NCBI GenBank assembly: GCA_024236495.1
Contig: JACKKJ010000004.1
Location: 186,001-250,000, forward strand
DNA: 64,000 nucleotides
Direction: 5' to 3'
Source: Paracoccaceae bacterium
GTDB lineage: Bacteria > Pseudomonadota > Alphaproteobacteria > Rhodobacterales > Rhodobacteraceae
Shown: piece after piece, positions 28,418 through 37,928 of the stretch
How positions within the stretch are numbered: position 1 is the first letter of the stretch
How the letters are laid out: each line of letters starts with the position of its first letter
Notes under the pieces: generated by a model
Database searches by the model: none
What the model saw: only the letters and a program-made list of their open reading frames with translations
Told to the model about the DNA's origin: nothing
Program-made: the position numbers and the translations under genes

Positions 28418-28891
28418 CTAGCCCTGGACGAAATCCGCCCGCGTCGCGGCGGTGATCTCAAGAAGCTTGCGGGGGTCGATGGCGAAGACGTGCCGCGGCG
28501 TTCCGGCCGCCGCCCAGACCACGTCGAACTCAAGAAGCCGGGGGTCGAAGAAGGCCTGCACCGGCGCGATAAGGCCCACCGGCGCGACCCCGCCGATCGC
28601 AAAGCCCGTCTCGGCGCGCACGAGGTCCGCGTCGGCGCGGCCAAGCGGCTGGCCGGCAAGCGCGCTGGCCCGCGCGGGATCGACGCGGTTGCCGCCCGCG
28701 GTGATGAACAGGACGACGTGGCCGGTATCCTCGCCACGGAAGATGATCGACTTCGCGATCTGGTCGATCGCGCAGCCCGCCGCCGCCGCCGCCTCTTCGG
28801 CGGTGCGGGTCGATCCCGGCATCTCGACGATCCGCACCGTCTGGCCGGCATCGGCCAGCGCCGTCTCGACCCGTTTCAGGCTCTTGCTCAT
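28418..28891 (-). CDS. YbaK/EbsC family aminoacyl-tRNA deacylase
   Basis: A 157-residue single-domain protein of the YbaK/ProX trans-editing group, which hydrolyses mischarged tRNAs. The conserved lysine (QIAKSIIFRG) and the substrate-pocket glycines (GFAIGGVAPVG) are present. Substrate specificity (Cys-tRNA-Pro or another) cannot be read from the sequence. It is divergent from glnE. Confidence 0.85.
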   Translation of the reverse strand: MSKSLKRVETALADAGQTVRIVEMPGSTRTAEEAAAAAGCAIDQIAKSIIFRGEDTGHVVLFITAGGNRVDPARASALAGQPLGRADADLVRAETGFAIGGVAPVGLIAPVQAFFDPRLLEFDVVWAAAGTPRHVFAIDPRKLLEITAATRADFVQG

Positions 28892-29007
28892 CGGTCCTTC
28901 CCCCTTGCGTCTCGCCCCGCAATCCCATGGCGGGGCGGCAAGTGCAATGCCCGGCGCGGTGCAGGGCGCCCGTTGACCGTGCCGCGCCCGCCGCTACTGT
29001 GCGGCCC

Positions 29008-31791
29008 ATGACCTTCGCATCGCGCCTGACCCGCTGTCCCATCCCCCATGACCCCGCCCGGGCCGAGGAACCGCGCGCGCGGTTCGCGGGCCTTGCGCCG
29101 GAATTGCGCGCGCTTGTGGAAGGGACGGCCGGATGCAGCCCCTATCTTGCGGGCCTGATGACGCGCGAGGCCGACTGGATCGAGGCAGCCCTTGCGGGCA
29201 GTCCCGAAGACGCGCTGGCCGATGCGCTGGCCCTGGGCGAGGGAATGGGGAGCGAGGCGCTCGGATCCGCGCTGAGGCAGGCCAAGGCGCGGGTCGCGCT
29301 TCTGGCGGCCTTGGCCGATCTGGGCGGCGTCTGGCAGTTGGAGGAGGTGACCGGGGCGCTGACGCGGCTGTCGGACGTTGCCGTATCGCGCGCCATGACC
29401 GCGCTTGTCGGCGACGAGATCCGGCGCGGCAAGCTTCCGGGGGCCGTGCCCGGCGATGTGGCGACGGCGGGGGGGCTTGTGTCCATCGCGATGGGCAAGA
29501 CCGGCGCGGCAGAGCTGAACTATTCCTCCGACATCGACCTGATCTGCCTGTTCGACGAAACCCGCTATGACCCCGACGACGTGCAGGACGCGCGGGCCTC
29601 CTTCATCCGCGTGGTGCGGCGGATGACCGCGATGCTGTCGGACATGACGCCCGAGGGCTATGTCTTTCGTACCGACCTGCGGCTGCGTCCCGACGCCTCG
29701 GTCACGCCGGTCTGCATCTCGATGGGGGCGGCTGAACAGTACTACGAGGCGCAGGGCCGCACCTGGGAACGCGCGGCCTATATCAAGGCGCGCGCCGCGT
29801 CGGGCGACATCGCGGCGGGCGAACGGTTCCTTCAGGCGCTGACGCCCTTCGTCTGGCGGCGGCATCTGGACTTCGCCGCCATCCAGGACGCCCACGACAT
29901 GCGCCTGCGCATCCGCGATCACAAGGGGCTTCACGGTCGCGCCTCGCTTGAGGGGCGCGACCTGAAGCTGGGGCCGGGCGGCATCCGGGAGATCGAGTTC
30001 TTTACCCAGACCCGGCAGCTGATCGCCGGCGGGCGCGACCCCGACCTGCGCCAGCGCGACACCGTGGGCGGGCTGGCCGCACTGGCCTGGAAGGGCTGGA
30101 TCACCGACGAGGCGGCCGGGGAACTGACCCGCCACTATCGCGCCCACCGGGAGGTGGAGCACCGGCTGCAGATGGTGGGCGATGCGCAGACCCATGCGCT
30201 GCCGGTGACCGCCGAAGGCTTCGACGTGATCGCGCGGATGATGGGGCAGGGCGACACCGATGCATTCCGCAGGGATCTTCGCGCAAGGCTCGACCGGGTG
30301 GCCGAGCTGACCGAAAGCTTCTTCGCCCCCGGCGAGGCACGCGCCACCCCCGACCTGCGCCCCGAGATGCAGGCGGTGGTCGAGGGCTGGCGCGCCTATC
30401 CGGCGCTCCGCTCGGAACGCGCGGTGAGGATATTCAAGCGGGTGGAGCCGGAAATCCTGTCGCGTCTCGGGCGCGCGGCAAACCCAGAGGAAGCCCTGAA
30501 CCAGTTCGACGGCTTTCTGCGCGGACTGCCCGCCGGCGTCCAGCTCTTTTCGTTGTTCGAGGCCAATCCGCAGTTGATTGACCTTATTGTCGATGTTTGT
30601 TCAACAGCGCCGGCGCTTGCGGCCTATCTGTCGCGCAATGCGGGCGTGCTGGACGCGGTGATTGGCGGCGATTTCTTTGCGCCTTGGCCCGGTCTGGCCA
30701 CCTTGCGGGCGGAGCTTTCGCAGCGATTGGCGGACATTCCGGATTATGAACGCAAGCTGGATGCGGCGCGGCGCTGGGCGAAGGAATGGCACTTCCGGAT
30801 CGGCGTGCACCACCTGCGCGGGCTTCTGGATGCGCAGGCGGCGGGGCGCGAATACGCCGAACTGGCCGAGGCCTGCCTGTCGGCGCTGTGGGATCCGTGC
30901 CTGGCGGAGTTCGCGCGCAAGCATGGCGCCCCGCCGGGGCGCGGCTCGGTCGTGATGGGGATGGGGTCGCTTGGCGCCGAACGTTTGAACGCCGCGTCCG
31001 ATCTTGACCTTATCGTCATCTACGACGCCGACGGGGTGGATGCGTCCGAAGGGCCGCGCCCGCTGGCATCGCGGCAGTACTACGCGCGGCTGACGCAGGC
31101 CTTGGTCACCGCGCTGACCGCGCAGATGTCCGAAGGTCAGCTTTACGAGGTGGACATGCGGCTGCGGCCCTCGGGCCGGCAGGGGCCGGTGGCGACCGGG
31201 CTTGCGGGCTTTCGCGACTACCAGATGGACGAGGCCTGGACCTGGGAACATCTGGCGCTGACACGGGCGCGCCCGGTGGCGGGGTCGTCCGATCTGGCCG
31301 CCGACGTCGAGGCGATCCGGCGCGAGGTTCTGGCGGCGAAGGCGGGCGGCGCGGGCATTCGCGCCGACGTGGCCGGGATGCGCGCCCGCATCTTCGCCGC
31401 CAAGGCCCCCGATGGCGCCTGGGAGGCGAAGATCGGCCCCGGCCGCCTGCAGGACCTGGAGCTTCTGGCGCAGATGGTCACGCTGATGGCCGCCGATCCC
31501 GCCCGCCGGGTGGAGGCGCAGCTGCGCGCGGGCCAGCGCGCCGGGTTCCTGACGAAGGAAGAGGAAGCGGCGCTGCAATCGGGCTACCGGTTCCTGTGGC
31601 GGTTGCAGGCGGGCGGGCGGCTTCTGAGCGACCGGCCGCTCGAGATGGAGGCGCTGGGCGAGGGCGGTCGCGCGTTCCTGCTGCGCGAGACGGGCTGCGA
31701 GGATCTGGATGGACTTTCCACCCGTCTGGCAGATACTGTGGCCGCGGTTGCAGCAATCGTCGGACGCCATCTGCCGGCGCCCGAAGGCTGA
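29008..31791 (+). CDS. glnE: Glutamine synthetase adenylyltransferase/adenylyl-removing enzyme
   Basis: A 927-residue bifunctional enzyme that adds or removes AMP on glutamine synthetase in response to PII and glutamine. Two nucleotidyltransferase domains are seen: SDIDLICLFDE near residue 174 (adenylyl-removing) and SDLDLIVIYDAD near 664 (adenylylating). Each is followed by a helical regulatory region, as in the family. ATG 29008 begins the conserved part; the upstream open frame is not. Confidence 0.95.
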   Translation: MTFASRLTRCPIPHDPARAEEPRARFAGLAPELRALVEGTAGCSPYLAGLMTREADWIEAALAGSPEDALADALALGEGMGSEALGSALRQAKARVALLAALADLGGVWQLEEVTGALTRLSDVAVSRAMTALVGDEIRRGKLPGAVPGDVATAGGLVSIAMGKTGAAELNYSSDIDLICLFDETRYDPDDVQDARASFIRVVRRMTAMLSDMTPEGYVFRTDLRLRPDASVTPVCISMGAAEQYYEAQGRTWERAAYIKARAASGDIAAGERFLQALTPFVWRRHLDFAAIQDAHDMRLRIRDHKGLHGRASLEGRDLKLGPGGIREIEFFTQTRQLIAGGRDPDLRQRDTVGGLAALAWKGWITDEAAGELTRHYRAHREVEHRLQMVGDAQTHALPVTAEGFDVIARMMGQGDTDAFRRDLRARLDRVAELTESFFAPGEARATPDLRPEMQAVVEGWRAYPALRSERAVRIFKRVEPEILSRLGRAANPEEALNQFDGFLRGLPAGVQLFSLFEANPQLIDLIVDVCSTAPALAAYLSRNAGVLDAVIGGDFFAPWPGLATLRAELSQRLADIPDYERKLDAARRWAKEWHFRIGVHHLRGLLDAQAAGREYAELAEACLSALWDPCLAEFARKHGAPPGRGSVVMGMGSLGAERLNAASDLDLIVIYDADGVDASEGPRPLASRQYYARLTQALVTALTAQMSEGQLYEVDMRLRPSGRQGPVATGLAGFRDYQMDEAWTWEHLALTRARPVAGSSDLAADVEAIRREVLAAKAGGAGIRADVAGMRARIFAAKAPDGAWEAKIGPGRLQDLELLAQMVTLMAADPARRVEAQLRAGQRAGFLTKEEEAALQSGYRFLWRLQAGGRLLSDRPLEMEALGEGGRAFLLRETGCEDLDGLSTRLADTVAAVAAIVGRHLPAPEG

Positions 31792-31819
31792 GAGCGGAGC
31801 GGTGATGGCGAGGAAACTC

Positions 31820-32095
31820 ATGGAAATGTCGAAGGCCGATCCCAAGGGGCTGGTGCGCGAGAGCTACGCGATAGAGGGCATAACTCTGGGTGAATGCCGG
31901 TCGATCTTCCTGGACTGGGCCCTGAGCCTGGCGCCGGGGACCGACCCGCGCGAGGCGATGCGCGTCCTGATCGCGACCTATGGGCCCGACAACGACGGCC
32001 ATCCGATGAACGGGGTGCTGGCGGCGGGCCTGACAGAGGCGCCGGCGGCCACGCGCCGGGGCGGGCGAAGCGGCCGGCTGGCCGCGCGAGGCTAG
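31820..32095 (+). CDS. Small conserved protein of unknown function
   Basis: A 91-residue soluble protein. The core ESYAIEGITLGECRSIFLDWALSLAPG looks helical and conserved; the C-terminus is short and basic (RRGGRSGRLAARG). I recognise the pattern only as a hypothetical family in this bacterial order. GAGGAA before ATG 31820 decides the start; ATGs at 31805 and 31826 are alternatives. It follows glnE by 28 bp and may be cotranscribed. Confidence 0.6.
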   Translation: MEMSKADPKGLVRESYAIEGITLGECRSIFLDWALSLAPGTDPREAMRVLIATYGPDNDGHPMNGVLAAGLTEAPAATRRGGRSGRLAARG

Positions 32096-32152
32096 CAGGG
32101 GCCAACCCCGCGCGCCACGGTCGCGGGCGTCATCGGGAAAGGCTGCGTCAGG

Positions 32153-32626
32153 TCAGGGAATGGCGGGTTCCTGCGCGGCCGCCTCGAGTGCTGCGACATC
32201 CAGCTTGGCCATGTCCTGCATCGTCAGGAGCACGCGTGCGGCGACGGCGCCCCCTTCGGCCAGCAGGCGCGGCAGGATGTCAGGAACGATCTGCCAGCTC
32301 AGCCCCCAGCGGTCGGTCAGCCAACCGCACCTGAGCGGGGCGCCGCCGTCCGAGAGCGCCGACCAGAGCCGGTCAACCTCTGCCTGGTCCTCGGCCATGA
32401 TCTGGATCGATACGGCGGGTGTCAGCCGATAGTGCGGGCCGCCGTTCATCGCGGTATAGCGCTGGCCTTTCAGCAGGAATTCGATGAGGAACGGTTCTTC
32501 CCCGTTACCCACCCCGTGCATGGGATGAACCTTCAGGATCCGGCTGTCTGGCAGAAGGCCGACGTAGAACTGTGCGGCCTCCTCTGCACCGGCCGGGTAC
32601 CATAGACAGGTACAGACACTGGGCAT
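32153..32626 (-). CDS. VOC-fold protein, PhnB/DUF899-like glyoxalase relative
   Basis: A 157-residue vicinal-oxygen-chelate protein of the PhnB-like (3-demethylubiquinone methyltransferase-like) family. The pattern is FYVGLLPDSRI, then EFLLKGQRYTAMNGGPHYRLTPAVSIQI, then CGWLTDRWGLSWQIVP. Members are small, uncharacterised enzymes or binding proteins. The stop is convergent with the preceding small gene. Confidence 0.82.
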   Translation of the reverse strand: MPSVCTCLWYPAGAEEAAQFYVGLLPDSRILKVHPMHGVGNGEEPFLIEFLLKGQRYTAMNGGPHYRLTPAVSIQIMAEDQAEVDRLWSALSDGGAPLRCGWLTDRWGLSWQIVPDILPRLLAEGGAVAARVLLTMQDMAKLDVAALEAAAQEPAIP

Positions 32627-32731
32627 AGAGGAACCTCTGTTTCCGATTCCGTTCACGTTAACCTTTTGGTCACGTTTTCGCCACAATTTCGTGCTGAATC
32701 TTGCCGTGGGGCGCGATTGACGAGTGAGATT

Positions 32732-33289
32732 ATGAACCTGCGAACGGTCTTGCGCCGTCCTGTGTCGCTTGGGGTTGCCCTTCTGTTTCCGATAACGGTG
32801 CTTGGCTTCCCCGCGCTCATGGAGCGGCTCGATTTCGACGGGCCGACGGTGTCGGCGCTGGCATGGGTGGTCTACATCGCGCTTTTCGGGTTTTCGGTGA
32901 ATGCGGCCTGCCGCCATATCTACGCGCCTGCGCCCGAGCGGGCCGTCGATCCGGCGCCCGATGATGACGTCCGCGGCACTTCGCAAGTGCGTTGCGAAAG
33001 CCGCGCTGCCGATGGCGAGATTCATCGCCTTCTGAGCCTGCGGCGCCATCGCGGGCGCTATTCGGTGATCGCCGCGACCGTCGGGCTTCTGATCTGCGGC
33101 TGGGCGCTCTTGCGCGGCGATGCGGGCGTGCCGGGGCTGGGCCTGGTATCGACCAGCTATACCGTCATGCTCCTCCTGGCCTGGCTGGCGGTCAGCCTGG
33201 CCGCCAGCGACCGCGCCGTTCACGACGCGCTGGCCCGGCGGGACGGGGACGAACGGGACGGGGACGAACGGGCCGCCCCTCAGCGCTGA
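32732..33289 (+). CDS. Membrane protein of unknown function
   Basis: A 185-residue protein with two N-terminal helices (about 11-31 and 42-60), a polar middle, and two further helices (about 110-150). The end is a repetitive charged tail (RRDGDERDGDERAAPQR). I do not recognise a family. ATG 32732 is chosen. Its 3' end overlaps the eda stop region by 10 bp on the opposite strand. Confidence 0.6.
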   Translation: MNLRTVLRRPVSLGVALLFPITVLGFPALMERLDFDGPTVSALAWVVYIALFGFSVNAACRHIYAPAPERAVDPAPDDDVRGTSQVRCESRAADGEIHRLLSLRRHRGRYSVIAATVGLLICGWALLRGDAGVPGLGLVSTSYTVMLLLAWLAVSLAASDRAVHDALARRDGDERDGDERAAPQR

Positions 33290-33921
33290 AGGCGCGACGC
33301 CTCGCGTGCCAGCGCCTCGATCGCCGGCCAGTCGCCGGCGGCCACGCGATCCTTGGGGGCGACCCAACTGCCGCCGACGCACATCACATTGGCCAGCGAA
33401 AGGTATTGCGGCGCGCTCGCCAGCCCGATCCCGCCCGTCGGGCAGAAACGCACCTGCGGCAGGGGCGAGGCGAGCGACCCAAGCGCCTTTGCCCCGCCGA
33501 TCGCCTCGGCCGGAAAGAACTTCTGGACGGTGTAGCCGCGTTCCAGAAGCGCCATCACCTCGGAGGCCGTGGCCGCACCGGGCAGCAGCGGCAGCCCTTC
33601 CTCGGCGCAGGCGTCGAGAAGCCGATCGGTCGCCCCGGGCGAGACGCCGAAGCGCGCGCCCGCGGCCTTGGCCGCCTTCACGTCGGCCGGGGTCAGAAGC
33701 GTGCCCGCGCCGACGATGCCGCCCGGCACCTCGGCCATCGCGCGGATCGCGTCGAGCGCGGCCGGGGTGCGCAGCGTCACCTCGAGCGCGGGCAATCCGC
33801 CGGCGACGAGCGCGCGGGCAAGGTCTGCGGCCGTGCCCGCGTCGTCGATCACCAGGACCGGGACCACGGGGGCCAGCGCGCAAAGATCGGCGGCGTGGCG
33901 GCTTTGTTCGGCGGGGGTCAT
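33280..33921 (-). CDS. eda: 2-dehydro-3-deoxy-phosphogluconate (KDPG) aldolase
   Basis: A 213-residue class I aldolase that splits KDPG into pyruvate and glyceraldehyde 3-phosphate, the last step of the Entner-Doudoroff pathway. The Schiff-base lysine is Lys134 in YTVQKFFPAE, with the partner Glu47 in LEVTLRT. It follows edd on the same strand with 111 bp between, which contain a copy of the dispersed repeat. Confidence 0.96.
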   Translation of the reverse strand: MTPAEQSRHAADLCALAPVVPVLVIDDAGTAADLARALVAGGLPALEVTLRTPAALDAIRAMAEVPGGIVGAGTLLTPADVKAAKAAGARFGVSPGATDRLLDACAEEGLPLLPGAATASEVMALLERGYTVQKFFPAEAIGGAKALGSLASPLPQVRFCPTGGIGLASAPQYLSLANVMCVGGSWVAPKDRVAAGDWPAIEALAREASRLQR

Positions 33922-33960
33922 GCGATCTTCCTTTCGGCGTTCACGTTGCGGCGACTGCGG

Positions 33961-33998
33961 GAGCCTCCGGCGGGAGTATTTGGGCCAGACTGAAGGGG
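33961..33998 (-). repeat. Dispersed extragenic repeat, copy B
   Basis: Read on the minus strand: CCCCTTCAGTCTGGCCCAAA followed by TACTCCCGCCGGAGGCTC. It lies between edd and eda. The CTCC-CGC-CGGAG part can form a small hairpin. Confidence 0.65.
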
Positions 33999-34032
33999 CC
34001 GCGCCGGGGCGGGGCCACGGTCGGAAGCCCGG

Positions 34033-35838
34033 TCAGACGACCAGCGCGCCGCCGGTTTCGGCGGGGCCGGCATGGGTTCGGAAGACCTCGAACAATTCGC
34101 GCCCGATGCCGTGGCGGTTTGCCGAAAGGTCGGCCGTGACGGGCGCGCGCGCCCCGAAATCCGGGACCAGCGCGTCGATCGTGCCGGCGGTGGCATCGAC
34201 GCGCACCAGATCGCCGTCGCGCAGCCGCGCGAGCGGCCCGCCCGCCGCCGCCTCGGGGCTGACGTGGATCGCCGCGGGAACCTTGCCGCTGGCGCCCGAC
34301 ATCCGCCCGTCGGTCACAAGCGCGACCTTCAGGCCGCGATCCTGAAGGACGGCAAGGGTGGGCGTCAGCGAATGCAGTTCCGGCATCCCGTTGGCGCGCG
34401 GCCCCTGGAAGCGGACGACCACCACGCAATCGGAGGTGAATTCCCCGCGCTTGAAGGCGGCCTTCACCGCGTCCTGGCTTTCGAAGATGCGGGCCGGGGC
34501 CTCGATCACATGACGCTCGGGCGCCACGGCGGAGACCTTCATCACCCCGCGCCCGAGGTTGCCGGCCAGCTGCTTCAGCCCGCCGGAGGGCTGGAACGGG
34601 TCGGCGGCGGGGCGCAGGACCTTGTCGTTCAGGCTGTCGCGCGGGCCGTCCGTCCAGCTCAGCGCCCCGTCCAGAAGCTTCGGTTCCCGCGCATAGCGCG
34701 ACAGGCCGACGCCCGCCACGGTGCGCACATCCTCGTGCAGGAGGCCCGCGTCGAGGAGATGCCCGATCATGTAGGCAAGCCCCCCCGCCGCGTGGAAATG
34801 GTTCACGTCGGCCAGACCGTTGGGATAGACCCGCGCCATCAGCGGCACCGCGTCAGAGAGTGCCGCGAAATCGTCGAGGTCCAGCAGGATGCCCGCCGCA
34901 CGCGCCATCGCCGGCAGGTGCAGGACGAGGTTCGTCGAGCCGCCCGTGGCCATCAGCCCGACGATCCCGTTCACGAAGGCGCGTTCGTCCAGCACCTCGC
35001 CCGCGGGGGTGAAGTCGTTGCCAAGCGCGGTGATCGCGGCGGCGCGCGCCACCGCGGCCTCGGTCAGCGCCTCGCGCAGGGGCGTGCCGGGGTTCACGAA
35101 GGACGCGCCCGGCAGGTGCAGGCCCATGAACTCCATCAGCATCTGGTTGGTGTTCGCGGTCCCGTAGAAGGTGCAGGTGCCCGGCCCGTGGTAAGACGCC
35201 ATCTCGGCCGCCATCAACTCGGTCCGGCCGACTTCGCCGGTGGCGAACTTCTGGCGGACCTTGGACTTTTCGTCGTTGGGCAGGCCGGAGGTCATCGGCC
35301 CGGCAGGCACGAAGACCGCCGGGATATGGCCGAAGGTCGCCGCCGCCATGATCAGCCCCGGCACGATCTTGTCGCAGATGCCAAGAAAAAGGGCCGCGTC
35401 ATAGCAGTTGTGGCTGAGCGCCACGCCCGCCGACAGCGCGATGACGTCGCGGGAAAAAAGCGAAAGCTCCATCCCCGGCTGGCCCTGGGTGACGCCGTCG
35501 CACATCGCCGGCACCCCGCCCGCGACCTGCGCGGTGGCCCCGGCGCGGCGGGCGGCGGCGCGGATCCGTTCGGGGTAATGTTCATAGGGCTGGTGGGCCG
35601 ACAGCATGTCGTTGTAGGCGGTGACGATGCCGATATTGGGTTGCCGTCCCCCGGCCAGCGCGCCCTTGTCGCCGCCCATCGCCGCATAGGCATGGGCCTG
35701 GTTGCCGCAGCTCAGGTGCGCGCGCGCAGGGCCGTCTTCGGCCGCACGGGCCATCCGATCCAGATAGGCTGCGCGCGGGCCTGCGGATCGGGTGCGGATA
35801 CGGTCGGTGACGGCGGCAATCACGGGATGAAGCGGCAT
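34033..35838 (-). CDS. edd: 6-phosphogluconate dehydratase
   Basis: A 601-residue iron-sulfur dehydratase of the IlvD/Edd family that makes KDPG from 6-phosphogluconate. Conserved segments include CDGVTQGQPGMELSLFSRDVIALS, NCYDAALFLGICDKIVPG, GSTNLVLHLPA and the C-terminal TDGRMSGASGKVPAAIHVSPEA. ATG 35838 has AAGAGGG upstream. It heads the edd-eda pair and is preceded by a palindromic operator. Confidence 0.96.
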   Translation of the reverse strand: MPLHPVIAAVTDRIRTRSAGPRAAYLDRMARAAEDGPARAHLSCGNQAHAYAAMGGDKGALAGGRQPNIGIVTAYNDMLSAHQPYEHYPERIRAAARRAGATAQVAGGVPAMCDGVTQGQPGMELSLFSRDVIALSAGVALSHNCYDAALFLGICDKIVPGLIMAAATFGHIPAVFVPAGPMTSGLPNDEKSKVRQKFATGEVGRTELMAAEMASYHGPGTCTFYGTANTNQMLMEFMGLHLPGASFVNPGTPLREALTEAAVARAAAITALGNDFTPAGEVLDERAFVNGIVGLMATGGSTNLVLHLPAMARAAGILLDLDDFAALSDAVPLMARVYPNGLADVNHFHAAGGLAYMIGHLLDAGLLHEDVRTVAGVGLSRYAREPKLLDGALSWTDGPRDSLNDKVLRPAADPFQPSGGLKQLAGNLGRGVMKVSAVAPERHVIEAPARIFESQDAVKAAFKRGEFTSDCVVVVRFQGPRANGMPELHSLTPTLAVLQDRGLKVALVTDGRMSGASGKVPAAIHVSPEAAAGGPLARLRDGDLVRVDATAGTIDALVPDFGARAPVTADLSANRHGIGRELFEVFRTHAGPAETGGALVV

Positions 35839-35879
35839 CGGGCCCTCTTGGATCGGTCGCGGGGTTCCTAACATAGAAA

Positions 35880-35891
35880 GTTAGCGCTAAC
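35880..35891. promoter_or_regulatory. LacI-type operator before edd
   Basis: The perfect 12-bp palindrome GTTAGCGCTAAC has the central CG typical of LacI-family operators. It is 42 bp before the edd start and just upstream of a possible -10 (TATGTT on the minus strand). The LacI-family regulator gene is not in this window. Confidence 0.65.
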
Positions 35892-36103
35892 AACGATGGA
35901 ATCAGCCCGGTCCCGGGCGCCCCCCGAGGGGCGACGCCCGGCCGGTCCTGGCCAAGCCTAGCATGCCCGCGACCGTAGGGCGGGGTCAAATCGGCACAGG
36001 TCCGGTCGCCGTAAGGATACGAAGACGCGCCCTTCCACCTTGCCCGCTCAGGCGGTAAGGGAGGACCAGACCCACCGGACCGCAACAACACCGGACGCTT
36101 CTC

Positions 36104-37303
36104 ATGACCGACAGCCCCCTTCCGATCGTCCGCCTGCGGCCCAAGGCCGAGGCCCGCGCCATACGCCACGGTTTCCCCTGGGTCTATGCCGACGAACTGG
36201 TGACCGACCGGCGGACATCGAAGATTGCGCCGGGGGCCTTCGCGGTCCTTGAGGATGCCGAACGCCGCCCGCTCGGGCTTGTCACCGTCAATGTGCAGTC
36301 GAAGATCATCGCGCGGATGATGGACCGCGACCCGGGTGCGGCAATCGACCGGGGCTGGCTTTGCGCGCGCATCGCCCGTGCGGCGGCCCTGCGCGACCGG
36401 CTTTACGACGCGCCCTTCTACCGGCTCGTCCATGCCGAGGCCGACGGGCTGCCCGGCGTGGTAATCGACCGCTTCGGCGACGCCGCGGTGATCCAGCCGA
36501 ACGCCGCCTGGGCGGAGGCGATGATCGGCGATCTGGCCGCCGCGCTGGCCGAGGTGACGGGGGTGACGCGGATCGTCAAGAACGGCACCGGCCGGTCGCG
36601 CGGGCTGGAGGGGCTGGCGGAGGAGACGGCGGTGCTTTCCGGCGGGCTGGAGGCACCTGTTCCGGTTCCGATGAACGGCGCGACCTACATGGCCGACCTT
36701 CTGGGCGGTCAGAAGACCGGGCTTTTCTACGACCAGCGTCCGAACCACGCCTTCGCGCAGCGCCTTGCGAAGGGCGCCCGCGTTCTCGACGTCTTCGCCC
36801 ATGTCGGGGGGTTTTCGCTGGCGGCGCTGGCGGGCGGTGCCGACGCCGCGCTGGCCGTCGATTCTTCCGCCCCGGCGCTTGCCCTGGCCGAGGAGGGCGC
36901 GCGGGCGGCGGGCGTGGCCGGGCGCTTCGCCACCCGTCAGGGCGATGCCTTCGCGGTGATGGAGGCGCTGGCGGCGGAAGGGCGGAGCTTCGACCTCGTC
37001 GTCTGCGACCCGCCCGCCTTCGCGCCCTCGAAACCGGCGCTTGAGGCCGGCCTGCGCGCCTATGAGCGCGTCGCGCGCCTGGCCGCGCCCCTGGTCGCGC
37101 CGGGGGGCTACCTGGGGCTTTGTTCCTGTTCGCACGCGGCGGACCTGACGCAGTTCCGCAACGCCTCGGCCCGCGGGATCGGGCGCGGCGGGCGGCGCGG
37201 GCAGCTTCTGCACACGGGCTATGCCGGACCCGACCACCCGATGCTGCCGCAACTGGCGGAATCGGGCTACCTCAAGGCATTGTTCTTCCGGCTCGACGGA
37301 TGA
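36104..37303 (+). CDS. RlmI-like 23S rRNA (cytosine-C5) methyltransferase
   Basis: A 399-residue SAM-dependent methyltransferase with an N-terminal PUA domain and a C-terminal Rossmann domain. Visible motifs are the linker ADLLGGQKTGLFYDQRPNH, SAM site VLDVFAHVGGFSLAAL and catalytic VCDPPAFAPSK plus the later CSCSH. This matches class I RlmI/RlmK-type enzymes. The precise target base is inferred. Its stop overlaps the start of the PIN gene (ATGA). Confidence 0.88.
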   Translation: MTDSPLPIVRLRPKAEARAIRHGFPWVYADELVTDRRTSKIAPGAFAVLEDAERRPLGLVTVNVQSKIIARMMDRDPGAAIDRGWLCARIARAAALRDRLYDAPFYRLVHAEADGLPGVVIDRFGDAAVIQPNAAWAEAMIGDLAAALAEVTGVTRIVKNGTGRSRGLEGLAEETAVLSGGLEAPVPVPMNGATYMADLLGGQKTGLFYDQRPNHAFAQRLAKGARVLDVFAHVGGFSLAALAGGADAALAVDSSAPALALAEEGARAAGVAGRFATRQGDAFAVMEALAAEGRSFDLVVCDPPAFAPSKPALEAGLRAYERVARLAAPLVAPGGYLGLCSCSHAADLTQFRNASARGIGRGGRRGQLLHTGYAGPDHPMLPQLAESGYLKALFFRLDG

Positions 37304-37848
37304 AGGCGCTTCTGGACGCCTGCGTCCTTTACCCCACCGTCCTGCGCGAGATTCTGACCGGCGTCGCGGGACAGGGGCTTTACACCCCCCTCTGGTCCGA
37401 CCGCATCCTTGAGGAGTGGGCGCGCGCCACCCGCAAGCTCGGCCCCGGTGCCGAGGAGATCGCACGAGGGGAAATCGCGGCACTGCGCGCGACCTTTCCC
37501 GGGGCTGCGGTGGCAGAACGCGCGGGGCTGGCCGCGCGGCTTCACCTGCCCGACACCAACGACATCCATGTGCTTGCCGCGGCGATCGCCGGGGGCGCCG
37601 ATGCGATCGTGACCTTCAACGCCGCCGATTTCCCGCGCCATACGCTGGCAGAGGAAGGGATCGCGCGGCTCGACCCCGACCGCTTCCTTTTCGAGCTTTG
37701 GCAAAAGGCCCCGGACCAGGTCGCCACGGCGGTCGAACGCGTGCGCGCCCGCGCAGAGGCACTTTCGGGCGAACCGCAACCGTTGCGCGCGCTTCTCAAA
37801 CGCGCCAAGCTGCCGCGCCTGGGCAAGGCGCTTGCCGCCGCGGGCTGA
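37300..37848 (+). CDS. PIN-domain protein, RSP_2648 family
   Basis: A 182-residue PIN-fold protein. Acidic metal-binding residues are visible: Asp6 in LLDACVLYP, the TNDIHVLAAA Asp and the later FNAADFP. A C-terminal extension follows. PIN proteins are often RNases. It overlaps the upstream rRNA methyltransferase gene by four bases and has no antitoxin partner, so an RNA-processing role is more likely than a toxin-antitoxin role. Confidence 0.8.
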   Translation: MKALLDACVLYPTVLREILTGVAGQGLYTPLWSDRILEEWARATRKLGPGAEEIARGEIAALRATFPGAAVAERAGLAARLHLPDTNDIHVLAAAIAGGADAIVTFNAADFPRHTLAEEGIARLDPDRFLFELWQKAPDQVATAVERVRARAEALSGEPQPLRALLKRAKLPRLGKALAAAG

Positions 37849-37878
37849 TCCCGGCCCGGGTTCGCGGCCCCTGCAATT

Positions 37879-37920
37879 CCCCTTTCAGTCTGGCGCAAAT
37901 ACTCCCGCCGGAGGCTCCCG
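37879..37920 (+). repeat. Dispersed extragenic repeat, copy C
   Basis: CCCCTTTCAGTCTGGCGCAA followed by ATACTCCCGCCGGAGGCTC, 30 bp after the PIN gene stop. It is nearly identical to copy B. Confidence 0.7.
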
Positions 37921-37928
37921 CAGCCGCC

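Noticed and set aside
37300..37848. PIN protein as a VapC-type toxin
   Set aside because: It has no adjacent small antitoxin gene, is larger than VapC and overlaps an rRNA methyltransferase gene by four bases.
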